This document shows, piece by piece, positions 1 through 8,124 of a stretch of 25,875 bases of DNA; position 1 is the first letter of the stretch; each line of letters begins with the position of its first letter. Position numbers and translations under genes: made by a program. Origin of the DNA: JALOBO01 sp023228225. GTDB taxonomy: Bacteria; Bacillota; Clostridia; Christensenellales; UBA1242. The DNA is taken from the NCBI GenBank assembly GCA_041663585.1, contig JBAYMN010000016.1, positions 1-25,875 of the forward strand, given 5' to 3'. The notes under the pieces are model-generated. The model worked only from the letters and a program-made list of their open reading frames with translations, had not been told where the DNA came from and ran no database searches.

Positions 1-1
1 T

Positions 2-1822
2 TCCATTGTGCCAAGTGCTAGCGAAACATCTAGCGGAAGTGCATTATTAACTAAATATTTTAATCATGGCGGTAGCGTTTCTGTTACATTAAGTAATTTT
101 ACTGGAGAATTAACCGCAAGCGACATTACCATTAATGATATCGTAACAGCAACTTATTTAATAAACGCTGATAACTCCGCAACCAATTTTACAATAAACG
201 CAGCAAAAGTTGGCACATTTACTATGACAATAACTTTTAGCGGAGCTTATGATATAGAAAGTACAGTAGATACACTTATTATTACCGTAGAAACCCCTGA
301 ATTTAGTTTTACAGTTAATAATGCAGAAAGCAAGCCAGTCAGTGTGGTATTTACTGAATATTATTTTAAAGTAGGATTTACTAATGCAAGTGAATTTGTT
401 TATTACTTAAATAATGTAACAAATGAAGAAATGGGAATTTCGCTTATTTCTGACACGGGAACTGCTGGACTATACATTTACAGCGGTTCATACACCTTAG
501 ATGCTGATGGCATTATCGGGGTTACCAGTGCAAATATTAATATTTTAAACAATTTATACATAAAGGGTATTACAGATGGTACAGTAAGCCTAACAGGCGA
601 ACTTACTATATCTGAAATTAACTTTACTACTGCTAATTTAACCGTAGCAGTCAATACTTTGACAAATGCTATTTGGGAAAATACAACCCTTAATACTTCA
701 CAATATTCTGAAGAACAGATTACGGTAGTACCCGTTAACCAAGCAGGTGCTGGATATTATGAAAGTTATATTGCACTCCAAACATACTTAGAAAGTTACA
801 CAATAACATTAACTGTATCTGATAATACAAAAGCACAATTTGTAGTTGATGATGTTGAATGTGATTCTATTGTAATAGATTCTTCATATTCTGCCCTTAG
901 TATTGCAAGTTTAATAGCCGCATTAAACTTTGATATAAAAGTCTACAATGCTGATAGTACTATTAATATGACATTTAGCAAAGCGGGAATAAACCCACAA
1001 GCGATGACTATCGATATTTCTATAGTTTCTCTTACGGGTGTGGAGTGGCAAAGTGGCGGATCGGTAGAAGTTATTAAAGATTATGTAGCTACGGTAACGC
1101 TATTGCCTTTAGGCGGTGCTGATTTAGAAGAAAGATTAGGTGCTTTGATTACATATTTGTATGAAGAGGATAATTCAATTACTTTAACCATACAAGATGG
1201 CACAAAAGCACTGTTCTCAGCAAGCCCATTCCCCGTAATAGTTGTAACAATTGGTTCTGCCGATTGCTTGAACGCTAATAGCAAGCCTGATATTGATACA
1301 CTACTAGAAAATTTATCAGTAATACTTGAAGGTGTAGCTAATGGCGTAACCACAATCGAAGTTTCATTCAGTGATGGAACATATACAGTACCAAATCCAG
1401 AGATTGCGGTTACGGTAAAAACTGTAACATTAACAGGCTTTACTTGGTATTGGGAAGTATCTAGCCCATTAAATGTAATAGTGGGAAGTGAGGAAAGTAA
1501 CTGGTATATTCCAGTCGCAACGGTTACGGGTGGTGGAGCAGCAACAAGCGATGAGGCTCTTATTGCACTATGGCTATATTTACAAGATGATAACATAATT
1601 ACATTTACAATGACTGATGAAGATGAAGTAAACACCGTGGCAACATTTATTGCTTCTGACAATTCACAAACGGACACTATTACATTAAATGCCTCAAATA
1701 GCCCAGATTTAGAAACGCTATTTGACAATTTGAATATTGTAATTAAAGGATTATACGCGGGGACCGCACATATGAATTCATCTTATACTGGTGGTGTGGT
1801 ACAAGAAATAATCGTAGCATAA
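2..1822 (+). CDS. Large repeat-containing secreted/surface protein, C-terminal part (5' end outside window)
   Basis: The frame is open to the left edge, so only the C-terminal ~606 residues are present; the GTG at 8 has no ribosome site and is not taken as the start. The protein is rich in Thr, Ser, Val, Ile and Asn, almost free of Cys (one or two residues), and predicted to be beta-rich. Its last ~390 residues are three tandem repeats of about 125 residues. Each has an LTG..W opening, an A-L-hydrophobic-x-Y-L-x-x-D/E-x block, an ITLT..D.T.A.F stretch and a P-D-hydrophobic-x-T-L-hydrophobic-x-N-L segment. This is typical of extracellular Ig-like or adhesin repeats. No LPxTG motif, S-layer domain or C-terminal membrane anchor is visible, so the anchor, if any, lies upstream. 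A membrane protein gene follows 21 bases downstream and may be co-transcribed. I do not recognise a named family. Confidence 0.7.
   Translation, partial: SIVPSASETSSGSALLTKYFNHGGSVSVTLSNFTGELTASDITINDIVTATYLINADNSATNFTINAAKVGTFTMTITFSGAYDIESTVDTLIITVETPEFSFTVNNAESKPVSVVFTEYYFKVGFTNASEFVYYLNNVTNEEMGISLISDTGTAGLYIYSGSYTLDADGIIGVTSANINILNNLYIKGITDGTVSLTGELTISEINFTTANLTVAVNTLTNAIWENTTLNTSQYSEEQITVVPVNQAGAGYYESYIALQTYLESYTITLTVSDNTKAQFVVDDVECDSIVIDSSYSALSIASLIAALNFDIKVYNADSTINMTFSKAGINPQAMTIDISIVSLTGVEWQSGGSVEVIKDYVATVTLLPLGGADLEERLGALITYLYEEDNSITLTIQDGTKALFSASPFPVIVVTIGSADCLNANSKPDIDTLLENLSVILEGVANGVTTIEVSFSDGTYTVPNPEIAVTVKTVTLTGFTWYWEVSSPLNVIVGSEESNWYIPVATVTGGGAATSDEALIALWLYLQDDNIITFTMTDEDEVNTVATFIASDNSQTDTITLNASNSPDLETLFDNLNIVIKGLYAGTAHMNSSYTGGVVQEIIVA
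650..1813 (+). repeat. Three tandem ~125-residue protein repeats
   Basis: Coding repeats lie at about 650-1015, 1028-1411 and 1424-1813. Matching blocks include YLESYTITLTVSDNTKAQF, YLYEEDNSITLTIQDGTKALF and YLQDDNIITFTMTDEDE, and SKPDIDTLLENLSVIL against NSPDLETLFDNLNIVI. The repeats are diverged at DNA level, so they are old duplications rather than recent slippage. Confidence 0.7.
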
Positions 1823-1843
1823 TATTTAAAAAGGAAATTGGAT

Positions 1844-2554
1844 ATGAACTTTACGAATTTTTATATTAGCACATTTACAAAATTTAAGCAGAATGCAATA
1901 AAACTAATTACAGGTGCACTACTATTTTTTGTGCCACTTTATATAATGTCACTTGCCGGAGATATTGGCCTAGTGTTGATGTTAATATTTGGTGGCTATT
2001 TAATGCTTTGTGCAAGCAGATACTTTTTAAAGATTGTTAGTGGAGAAATAATTTTATTAACTGATTTTTTTGTATTTGACAAACTAAAAATATTGTCTTC
2101 ATTAATATTAGGTATAGTTTTAGTAGTATTCTCAGGGTTTTGGAGCATAATACTTGTAATTCCTGGTGTTTTTGTATTTTCAACGCTTTCGATGTCTTTT
2201 AACATAATGGTTGATCAAGAAATTAATGACCCGCTGGAATGTGTAAAACAAAGTTACGCTCTTACAAAAAATAAAATTTGGCAAATTGTAATTGCTAACT
2301 TAATTTTAATCGTGCTTTGTGTCGCACTAATAATTATTTTTTCAAAATTAATCATACTTGTTAGTACTGCGGTGTGGTATGTTAATGTTTCATTCCATTT
2401 GGGCGGATACTTATTAATTGAATTATTAAAACTTGCAAATATGCTGATTGGGTTATTTTTAGTATGTTTTATGTTTACAATGCAATCTGTAATTTACATT
2501 AACTTAAATCAAGAAACGGATATAAATAAATATCAAAATTACGAAGTAAGGTAG
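1844..2554 (+). CDS. DUF975/YciC-like multi-pass membrane protein
   Basis: A 236-residue integral membrane protein with about five or six hydrophobic helices. In the middle it has a V-I-P-G turn followed by a membrane segment, then N-D-P-L-E-C-V-K-Q-S-Y-x-L-T-K, near residues 106-142. That IPG...(A/E)xxxS..LTK pattern is typical of the DUF975 and YciC-like families, whose role is not established. The ATG at 1844 is chosen because AAGGA at 1831-1835 sits 8 bases before it; the TTG at 1838 would be only 2 bases from that site. The gene follows the surface-repeat gene by 21 bases, so they probably share a transcript. A clear terminator follows at 2589. Confidence 0.6.
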   Translation: MNFTNFYISTFTKFKQNAIKLITGALLFFVPLYIMSLAGDIGLVLMLIFGGYLMLCASRYFLKIVSGEIILLTDFFVFDKLKILSSLILGIVLVVFSGFWSIILVIPGVFVFSTLSMSFNIMVDQEINDPLECVKQSYALTKNKIWQIVIANLILIVLCVALIIIFSKLIILVSTAVWYVNVSFHLGGYLLIELLKLANMLIGLFLVCFMFTMQSVIYINLNQETDINKYQNYEVR

Positions 2555-2588
2555 TTACTTTGTAATTTAAATTTGTAATTTATTTTGT

Positions 2589-2621
2589 AAAAAGTTATTG
2601 CTTAATAGCAATAACTTTTTT
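2589..2621. terminator. Bidirectional intrinsic terminator
   Basis: An 11-bp perfect stem (AAAGTTATTGC at 2591-2601 with GCAATAACTTT at 2608-2618) has a six-base loop. It is flanked by A on the left and T on the right, so it can end transcription from both convergent genes. Confidence 0.85.
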
Positions 2622-2654
2622 ACGTCCGTTTTAAAAAATCACATTAGTCATTTT

Positions 2655-3368
2655 TTAAAACCCTAAAAATAATTTTCGTACTAATTTGATGGGTAATAGA
2701 ATTGCATCAAAAAATAAATAAATATAAGTGCATGCTGCTACTCCAAGTATTCTTTTAGCGTAAATAAGTTCGCGTTTATTTAAAATATTATTTTGCTTTA
2801 AATATTGTATTGCTCGTTTAGATGCATTAATTTCCACCGGAATAAGTAATAATTTAATAATTATAGACGATAAAAATATGCCAAGTGCGCAATACATTAA
2901 AACCATACCCGTATTAAAACTGCCAAAAATCATTAAGCCTATGCTTGCAAGCAGTAGCGGTACTAAAAATTTTACAAGGAATCCCGTAACCACAGTTAGA
3001 AAGAAATTAACTTGTAATCCTGCATATTCATCATTATGTTGCATCGCGTGTCCAAGTTCGTGTGATGCAATGCTTATAGCCGATACGGAATTGCTTGTTA
3101 AAACATTTTCAGATAATATTATTGTTTTTGATTTCACATCATAAGCATCGCCGAGTATGATATCTGTTCGAGCAATATTAAGGTCGAACATTTTTAAATA
3201 TTTTTTTGATGCCATAATAAATTGCCCTGCGGTTATATTTAGTTCACAAGGAAACTTATCATATTTTTTGTAAGTTGACAGTACCTGTGCGCGCGTTGCC
3301 GCAAGTGTACTTAAAATTAAAATTACAATTACCGCTAAAATAATTATATAAATAGTATATTTGTCCAT
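2655..3368 (-). CDS. Membrane zinc metalloprotease, YugP/Zn_peptidase_2 family
   Basis: A 237-residue predicted Zn-dependent peptidase of the YugP family (Pfam Zn_peptidase_2). The N-terminal helix (~5-25) anchors it, followed by a short domain and the zinc motif HELGHAMQH (first His ~103, Glu 104, second His ~107). Two or three hydrophobic segments (~125-178) come next, with E-I-N-A-S at ~179-183 probably supplying the third zinc ligand. This arrangement is usual for the family; the substrate is unknown. The ATG at 3368 is preferred because GGAG lies 6 bases upstream; the longer TTG start at 3380 overlaps that ribosome site. It is convergent with the DUF975-like gene and lies downstream of an unknown gene in the same orientation, 53 bases away. 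Confidence 0.85.
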   Translation of the reverse strand: MDKYTIYIIILAVIVILILSTLAATRAQVLSTYKKYDKFPCELNITAGQFIMASKKYLKMFDLNIARTDIILGDAYDVKSKTIILSENVLTSNSVSAISIASHELGHAMQHNDEYAGLQVNFFLTVVTGFLVKFLVPLLLASIGLMIFGSFNTGMVLMYCALGIFLSSIIIKLLLIPVEINASKRAIQYLKQNNILNKRELIYAKRILGVAACTYIYLFFDAILLPIKLVRKLFLGF

Positions 3369-3421
3369 TAACTTCTCCAATTAAAACATTATATATTAAC
3401 TGGTTTTAAAAAACAAACAAT

Positions 3422-4411
3422 TTATACAAGTTCTATGTTCTCTATCAGGTTATCGAAAATTGTAACTTTGTAAATTTGGATATGTTTTATCTGTTCGCCA
3501 TATATAAGAGCAATGGTGTTTTTATTATTACTTGCATATTTGTTGTATGTTATTTCATCAAAACTGCCAAAAAATTCATTAATATGTTGATCATCAAGTA
3601 TCTGCATTAAATCAGCAGATAAAAATTTGCGTGCAAGATTAAAATTTTTTACCTTAACCGCTTCAAAAAAAGCATAGGGAATAAGTTCTTCACATTCTGG
3701 TATAGGAACATTTTCTTCGGTATAAACGATATAATTTTCTAGTTCCTTTGTCATATCGTCCAGTTTATATTTAGTAACTATACCATGTCTGGCCATATCA
3801 TCACGGTTATTTAATATTGTAACTACTTCGGAGTTTATTTCTATTTTGTCGGCTGTAAATTCACGCATTACGCAATATGAATGCATACTTATTAGTAAAA
3901 GATATTTTTTATTGTCCTCGGTATTGCCTTCAATTTTCAAATACGAAAAATCTTCATAATTTAATAATTCAATCTGTATATTTGCAATTCGCTTGCCTAT
4001 TGTATGACTTAATAAAAGTTTATTATTTTCTAGCATTATTCTGCAACTAGAATCCTGATATACGGTTATTAATATATTGCCTTGAACAGTTTGTTGTTTT
4101 AAAATTTCTGGTGGTTCATATTTATCTAAAATATTAGGCTTTAACTTTATTTCAATATTACTTTCCGGATAAATGGTAGTAATGGTAAATTTACTGTCAT
4201 TAATAATGTGTCCGTGGGGCTTAACATTAAATGCATAAGGCAATAACGTGATATTAGTCTGAGATTGTAGCGGTAGTACCGAAACCACAAAACTTTCAAT
4301 ATCACAAACTTTTATACTTATTAAATCTTTGTCAGCATTTAAAACACCTGCTAATGCACCATTTATGCTTACACTACAATCAAAATCCGCACAAAAATGA
4401 AAAATATACAT
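3422..4411 (-). CDS. Hypothetical protein, 329 aa
   Basis: I do not recognise this protein. It has no signal peptide, no membrane segment and no obvious enzymatic motif. The first ~230 residues are beta-rich with alternating hydrophobic strands; the opening MYIFHFCADFDCSVSINGA resembles a strand-turn-strand start. The last ~95 residues (from about 235) begin with a helix and a four-strand pattern that could be an NTF2/SnoaL-like fold; that is inference from the pattern only. The ATG at 4411 is supported by AAGGGG just upstream. It is divergent from a Myb-like gene across a 111-base gap that contains a 12-bp palindrome. Confidence 0.7.
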   Translation of the reverse strand: MYIFHFCADFDCSVSINGALAGVLNADKDLISIKVCDIESFVVSVLPLQSQTNITLLPYAFNVKPHGHIINDSKFTITTIYPESNIEIKLKPNILDKYEPPEILKQQTVQGNILITVYQDSSCRIMLENNKLLLSHTIGKRIANIQIELLNYEDFSYLKIEGNTEDNKKYLLLISMHSYCVMREFTADKIEINSEVVTILNNRDDMARHGIVTKYKLDDMTKELENYIVYTEENVPIPECEELIPYAFFEAVKVKNFNLARKFLSADLMQILDDQHINEFFGSFDEITYNKYASNNKNTIALIYGEQIKHIQIYKVTIFDNLIENIELV

Positions 4412-4459
4412 ATTTCCCCTTATTAAATCTTATGTTACAGTACGCATGATTATTATGTT

Positions 4460-4488
4460 TATTTAGTTTTTCTATGTATACATATCAA
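4460..4488 (-). promoter_or_regulatory. Candidate promoter with palindrome in the spacer
   Basis: On the minus strand TTGATA (4488-4483) and TAAATA (4465-4460) are 17 bases apart, upstream of the 329-aa gene. A perfect 12-bp palindrome TATGTATACATA (4473-4484) fills much of the spacer and could be a repressor site. Confidence 0.4.
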
Positions 4489-4522
4489 AAAATGTGTTAA
4501 CAATTTTGCTGAGGTGGGGAAT

Positions 4523-5395
4523 ATGAAAACAATAAATTATGGAAAATGGGCAGATGATGAAATTAAAGAATTATTTTTACTTGTGGAAGAACATAAAAGC
4601 AAAGGCAAAGCCGTAAGCAAGGCATTTAGTTTGTATGCATTAAAATATAACCGCCATGCAAATAGTGTGCGTAATTACTATTACGCCGAACTTGATGCAT
4701 TAAATGAAGATACGGTTAGGGCGAAAAGACTAGGCATAAATTTATCGGCACACATTAAACAAGTGTTTGTGGAATTTAATAAAAAAGAGGCTTGCGATTT
4801 AATTAAAAAAGTAATATGCAATTTGGCACAAGGTAAATCTGTGCGATGTACTTGCTTAGAATTGTCTAATGGTAATGTAGAAAATATGATACGATATCAA
4901 AATAAATATCGCAGTGCATTAAAAAGCAACACAGAATTAATTAGTGAAGTAATGAATGAACTGGATTTGAAAAAAATTGATTATGTAAATCCGTTAAAAC
5001 CAATACAAAATATAGAAAATAATAATTATTCAGCAAATATTTTACGAATGCCACACGCAAAATCAAAAATTACCGATTCCGATTTGAACGATTTGTTTTT
5101 CGGTCTGGTAAAATTAATTAAAAAAACAGCCGAAGATGAAATTTCTGAAAAATTGAAATCAGAATGTGAATTTGCAAACAGCACTTTAAGAAGTACAATT
5201 ATCGCATTAAACGAAAAAGAAAAACAACTTAACAATTTAAGTCAAATTAATAAAGATTTAGTGCAAAAACTAATGGAAGTAAACGAAAAATTAAATCAAT
5301 ATCGTTCAGGTTCCTATGCTTTAAAAACTGAATTAGAACATTTAAAAAACAAAAAGAAAGCAAATTTTGAAATGTTTAATAATTTAAAACAATAA
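4523..5395 (+). CDS. Myb/SANT-like DNA-binding protein with coiled-coil tail (RsfA-like)
   Basis: A 290-residue protein. Residues ~5-58 form a Myb/SANT-like three-helix domain: an initial G-K-W-x-x-D-E, a long helix, a variable loop and R-x-A-x-S-V-R-N-Y-Y-Y in the recognition helix. The layout resembles the prespore regulator RsfA of bacilli and its clostridial relatives. The C-terminal ~80 residues are charged heptad-like sequence (a predicted coiled coil), so it probably dimerises. The ATG at 4523 is chosen because GAGGTG at 4511-4516 is 6 bases upstream; the GTG at 4514 lies inside that site. It sits just upstream of cwlD, which fits a sporulation role, but that is inferred. Confidence 0.65.
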   Translation: MKTINYGKWADDEIKELFLLVEEHKSKGKAVSKAFSLYALKYNRHANSVRNYYYAELDALNEDTVRAKRLGINLSAHIKQVFVEFNKKEACDLIKKVICNLAQGKSVRCTCLELSNGNVENMIRYQNKYRSALKSNTELISEVMNELDLKKIDYVNPLKPIQNIENNNYSANILRMPHAKSKITDSDLNDLFFGLVKLIKKTAEDEISEKLKSECEFANSTLRSTIIALNEKEKQLNNLSQINKDLVQKLMEVNEKLNQYRSGSYALKTELEHLKNKKKANFEMFNNLKQ

Positions 5396-5445
5396 TAAAT
5401 TTTTCTAATAATAATTTGATACTCTACTTGCTTATGCGATGTGGA

Positions 5446-5479
5446 ATATTAATAAACAAAGGCACATATTTATTAATAT
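5446..5479 (+). promoter_or_regulatory. 11-bp inverted repeat upstream of cwlD
   Basis: ATATTAATAAA (5446-5456) pairs perfectly with TTTATTAATAT (5469-5479). The 12-base loop carries AAAGG. It lies 18 bases before the cwlD start and is either an operator or a leader hairpin; there is no T-run, so it is not a terminator. Confidence 0.45.
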
Positions 5480-5497
5480 AGAAAGTAGATTCTATAA

Positions 5498-6220
5498 ATG
5501 GCGGTGTGCACTTTGTTTATTTCAATTACAAGAAAAACAATGTTAATATTTATCAGTGTTCTTTTAGTTTGCATAATGTGCAGTCTTTTAGTTGTTGGCG
5601 TAATTTCTACCGCTGATTATGGAAAACTCGGGCTAACTGTTGTGATTGATGCGGGCCATGGCGGTAGAGATGGTGGCTGTGTGGGTGTTAACACAAATGT
5701 TAAGGAAAGCGATTTAAATTTAGTATACGCAAGTGTTTTAGGTGAATATTTTAAACGCACGGGAATAAAAGTAGTTTATACTCGCACTTCTAAAAATGGC
5801 CTATATAGTATTTTTGGCAGAAATTATAAACAAGAAGATATGAAAAATCGTAAAGAAATAATAGAAACTGCTAATGCTGATATGGTAATCAGCATTCATA
5901 TGAATACTTTTCCTATAAGCACAGAAAAAGGTGCGCAGGTTTTTTATTATAAAGGTTCCGAAGAGAGTAAATTAGTAGCAGAATGTATACAAAAACAATT
6001 TAAATCAAATTTGGCATATGGTAGATCATTGGCAAAAACTGGCGATTACTATATTTTAAATTGTACTAGTTTGCCATCAATTTTAATTGAATGCGGATTT
6101 TTATCTAGCCCAGAAGAAGAACAACTACTAATTAGCGAAGACTATCAAAAAACTCTTTGCTACTATATATTTTGTGGCGTGGTACAATATTTTGGAGTAG
6201 TATCTGGTATCGCAATTTAA
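5498..6220 (+). CDS. cwlD: N-acetylmuramoyl-L-alanine amidase CwlD (Amidase_3)
   Basis: A 240-residue zinc amidase that cleaves the lactyl-amide bond of peptidoglycan. The CwlD type makes muramic-delta-lactam in spore cortex, needed for germination. Residues ~15-40 form an N-terminal membrane or signal helix. The Amidase_3 domain has VIDAGHGG (His 54), VKESDLN (Glu 70), SIHMN (His 134) as zinc ligands and IECGFLS (catalytic Glu 198). Length matches B. subtilis CwlD. ATG 5498 is the first possible start, since an in-frame TAA directly precedes it; its ribosome site is weak (GAAAG, 12 bases upstream), so an internal ATG at 5540 remains possible. It ends at a strong terminator. Confidence 0.88.
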   Translation: MAVCTLFISITRKTMLIFISVLLVCIMCSLLVVGVISTADYGKLGLTVVIDAGHGGRDGGCVGVNTNVKESDLNLVYASVLGEYFKRTGIKVVYTRTSKNGLYSIFGRNYKQEDMKNRKEIIETANADMVISIHMNTFPISTEKGAQVFYYKGSEESKLVAECIQKQFKSNLAYGRSLAKTGDYYILNCTSLPSILIECGFLSSPEEEQLLISEDYQKTLCYYIFCGVVQYFGVVSGIAI

Positions 6221-6239
6221 AATATCATAAATATTATTT

Positions 6240-6274
6240 AAAAATTCCGTTTGTTAAGTTTGAACGGAATTTTT
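6240..6274 (+). terminator. Intrinsic terminator of cwlD
   Basis: A 12-bp perfect stem, AAAAATTCCGTT at 6240-6251 with AACGGAATTTTT at 6263-6274, ends in a T-run. Confidence 0.8.
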
Positions 6275-6284
6275 AAGTATTTTG

Positions 6285-6313
6285 TTGTGAGTTAAAGTCT
6301 TTTGTGTTATACT
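6285..6313 (+). promoter_or_regulatory. Housekeeping promoter of the mrnC-rlmB-sigH unit
   Basis: TTGTGA at 6285-6290 and TATACT at 6308-6313 are separated by exactly 17 bases. It lies between the cwlD terminator and the mrnC start at 6343, leaving a leader of about 23 bases. Confidence 0.65.
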
Positions 6314-6342
6314 ATTTTATACAAAAACAAACTGGAAAAAAT

Positions 6343-6759
6343 ATGGAAAACGAATTATTACCAACTAAAATTTTAAGTGTGGAAGAGGCAAATTTGCTTA
6401 ATCCGCAAGTGCTAGCGTTTGTGGGTGACAGTGTGTACACTCTAATATTGCGTACTTATTTTGCTAAAAAAAGTCCTGCAAAGTCCGGCAAACTACATAT
6501 TTTTTGTAATGAGTATATGAGTGCTCCTGCTCAAAGCCTTCATTTAGATTTATTGTTGCCTTTGTTTTCTGAGCAAGAACATAATATAATGCGTAGGGGC
6601 AGAAATACTCATGTGCATAGTATGGCAAAAAATGCAAATGTAGAAGAATATAAAAAAGCAACAGGTTTTGAGGCAGTTTTTGGATTTTTATATTTAACAG
6701 GACAATATGAACGCATTTATCGGTTTGTAGATTTAATATTAAATAAAGGGACAGTTTAA
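6343..6759 (+). CDS. mrnC: Mini-ribonuclease III (23S rRNA maturation)
   Basis: A 138-residue Mini-III RNase. It trims the ends of 23S precursor rRNA; it is an RNase III catalytic domain without the double-stranded RNA-binding domain. Visible motifs are FVGDSVY with the catalytic Asp ~29, RRGRN at ~84-88, and YKKATGFEAVFGFLYLTG at ~103-120 with the second acidic cluster. Length is normal for the family. The ATG at 6343 is preferred: the longer GTG at 6304 lies inside the promoter -10 region and has no ribosome site. The stop is one base before the rlmB start, so the two are translationally linked. Confidence 0.88.
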   Translation: MENELLPTKILSVEEANLLNPQVLAFVGDSVYTLILRTYFAKKSPAKSGKLHIFCNEYMSAPAQSLHLDLLLPLFSEQEHNIMRRGRNTHVHSMAKNANVEEYKKATGFEAVFGFLYLTGQYERIYRFVDLILNKGTV

Positions 6760-6760
6760 A

Positions 6761-7489
6761 ATGATTATAGAAGGCAAAAATTCAGTACTTGAAGCACTTG
6801 AAAGCAACACAAGTATTAATAAAATAATTTTGCAAAACGGAACGCAAGATGTCGTCGCTCAAAACATAATTAACTTAGCGAAATCCCGTAAAATAAATAT
6901 AATATTTTTAGACAAACAGTCTTTTTTGAATTTAAGTCCAAGTAAACGCCCACAAGGTGTAATTGCCGATATCGTAGATTTTGATTATTCTAGCGTACAG
7001 GATATTCTATCTTATGCCACTTCAAAAGGCGAAGAGCCAATTATTGTAATTTTAGATGGCATAGAAGACCCACATAATTTGGGTAGTGTGGTAAGAGTTT
7101 GCGAATGTGCGGGCGTCCACGGAGTCATTATTCCTAAAAATCGCGCGGTAGAAGTAAATGAAACCGTTGTCAGAATTAGTGCGGGTGCGTTACATTATGT
7201 AAAAGTGGCACGCGTTACAAATATTAATGATACGATTAAAGAATTAAAAGAAAAAGGCGTATGGGTTTATTCTGCCGAAGCAGATGGGCAAAACATATAT
7301 AATACAAACTTAAAGGGTGCTATTGCACTAATTATTGGTGGCGAAAACACAGGTGTAAAAAGACTTACAAAAGAACTTTCTGATGCGGTTATTTCTATAC
7401 CTATGTATGGCAAAATTAATTCGTTGAATGCTTCGGTTGCATGCGGTATTGTGCTATATGAAGCGGTAAGGCAAAGAAAAGGGAAATAA
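6761..7489 (+). CDS. rlmB: 23S rRNA (guanosine-2'-O-)-methyltransferase RlmB, TrmH/SpoU family
   Basis: A 242-residue SpoU-class 2'-O-ribose methyltransferase, expected to modify G2251 (E. coli numbering) in the peptidyl-transferase loop of 23S rRNA using SAM. The N-terminal substrate-binding domain opens with IIEGKNSVLEAL. The catalytic domain carries PHNLGSVVR (~104-112), LIIGGENTGVKRL (~190-202) and IPMYGKINSLNASVA (~213-227), which form the trefoil-knot SAM site. AAAGGG lies 10 bases before ATG 6761. The stop codon overlaps the next start (TAATG). MrnC and RlmB both act on 23S rRNA and are commonly adjacent in Firmicutes. Confidence 0.92.
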   Translation: MIIEGKNSVLEALESNTSINKIILQNGTQDVVAQNIINLAKSRKINIIFLDKQSFLNLSPSKRPQGVIADIVDFDYSSVQDILSYATSKGEEPIIVILDGIEDPHNLGSVVRVCECAGVHGVIIPKNRAVEVNETVVRISAGALHYVKVARVTNINDTIKELKEKGVWVYSAEADGQNIYNTNLKGAIALIIGGENTGVKRLTKELSDAVISIPMYGKINSLNASVACGIVLYEAVRQRKGK

Positions 7490-8076
7490 TGGAAGAAATT
7501 TTAAACGAAATTGAACTTATTAGAGAGGCAAAAAGCGGGAATGAACACGCTGTTTTTGATTTAATAGAAAAATATAAATTATATGTTAAAACAATTAGTA
7601 GACAATATTTTTTGACAGGTGGCGAACAAGATGACCTTATTCAAGAAGGAATGATCGGACTTAATAAGGCAATTTATAGTTTTAATTTAAATGGAAATGC
7701 TAATTTTAAAACATTTGCAAAAATGTGCATTAGGCGTAAAATTCAAACAGCGGTAAAGTCGGCAAACAGACAAAAACACAAACCATTAAATGATTATGTG
7801 TCTATTGCATTTAACGAGAGTGAAGAAGATGAAGAATTGGGTCTTGTAATACCTTCACAAAACTTAGACCCCGAACAGCAATTTATAAACAAACAACAAC
7901 ATGAAAAAATAGATTACATATTGACGAATACACTTTCAAAATTTGAAAAAAGAGTATTACAAAAATATTTGCAAGGATATAGTTATGGCGAGATTGCAAC
8001 TATGCTTGATAAAGATATTAAAAGTATAGATAATGCATTGTTGCGCATTAAAAAAAAATTACTTGAAGTACAATAG
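7489..8076 (+). CDS. sigH: RNA polymerase sigma-H-type factor (Spo0H)
   Basis: A 195-residue sigma-70 family protein of the SigH type, which switches on early sporulation and stationary-phase genes. Region 2 spans ~15-95, with DDLIQEGMIGLNKAI as core-binding region 2.2 and FKTFAKMCIRRKIQTA as the -10-reading segment. Region 4 spans ~140-190, with LQGYSYGEIATML and DKDIKSIDNALLRIKKKL as the helix-turn-helix. It is slightly shorter than B. subtilis SigH. The position after rlmB matches the usual order mrnC-rlmB-(yacP)-sigH, but yacP is absent here and the start overlaps the rlmB stop by one base. Assignment as SigH rests on these motifs plus context. Confidence 0.88.
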   Translation: MEEILNEIELIREAKSGNEHAVFDLIEKYKLYVKTISRQYFLTGGEQDDLIQEGMIGLNKAIYSFNLNGNANFKTFAKMCIRRKIQTAVKSANRQKHKPLNDYVSIAFNESEEDEELGLVIPSQNLDPEQQFINKQQHEKIDYILTNTLSKFEKRVLQKYLQGYSYGEIATMLDKDIKSIDNALLRIKKKLLEVQ

Positions 8077-8078
8077 AT

Positions 8079-8107
8079 TTGACCTAACATTAAATTTGTA
8101 TTAAAAT
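8079..8107 (+). promoter_or_regulatory. Candidate promoter of dnaX-ybaB-recR
   Basis: TTGACC (8079-8084) and TAAAAT (8102-8107) are 17 bases apart. The predicted start of transcription would fall almost on the dnaX ribosome site GGGGAGA (8114-8120), giving a very short leader. A second TATAAT at 8107-8112 is badly spaced. Confidence 0.5.
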
Positions 8108-8124
8108 ATAATTGGGGAGAAATT

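Noticed and set aside
1081..1728. 215-codon open frame on the minus strand inside the surface-protein gene
   Set aside because: It mirrors the Thr/Val-rich plus-strand gene, has no ribosome site and no recognisable motif; it is a shadow of the repeats.
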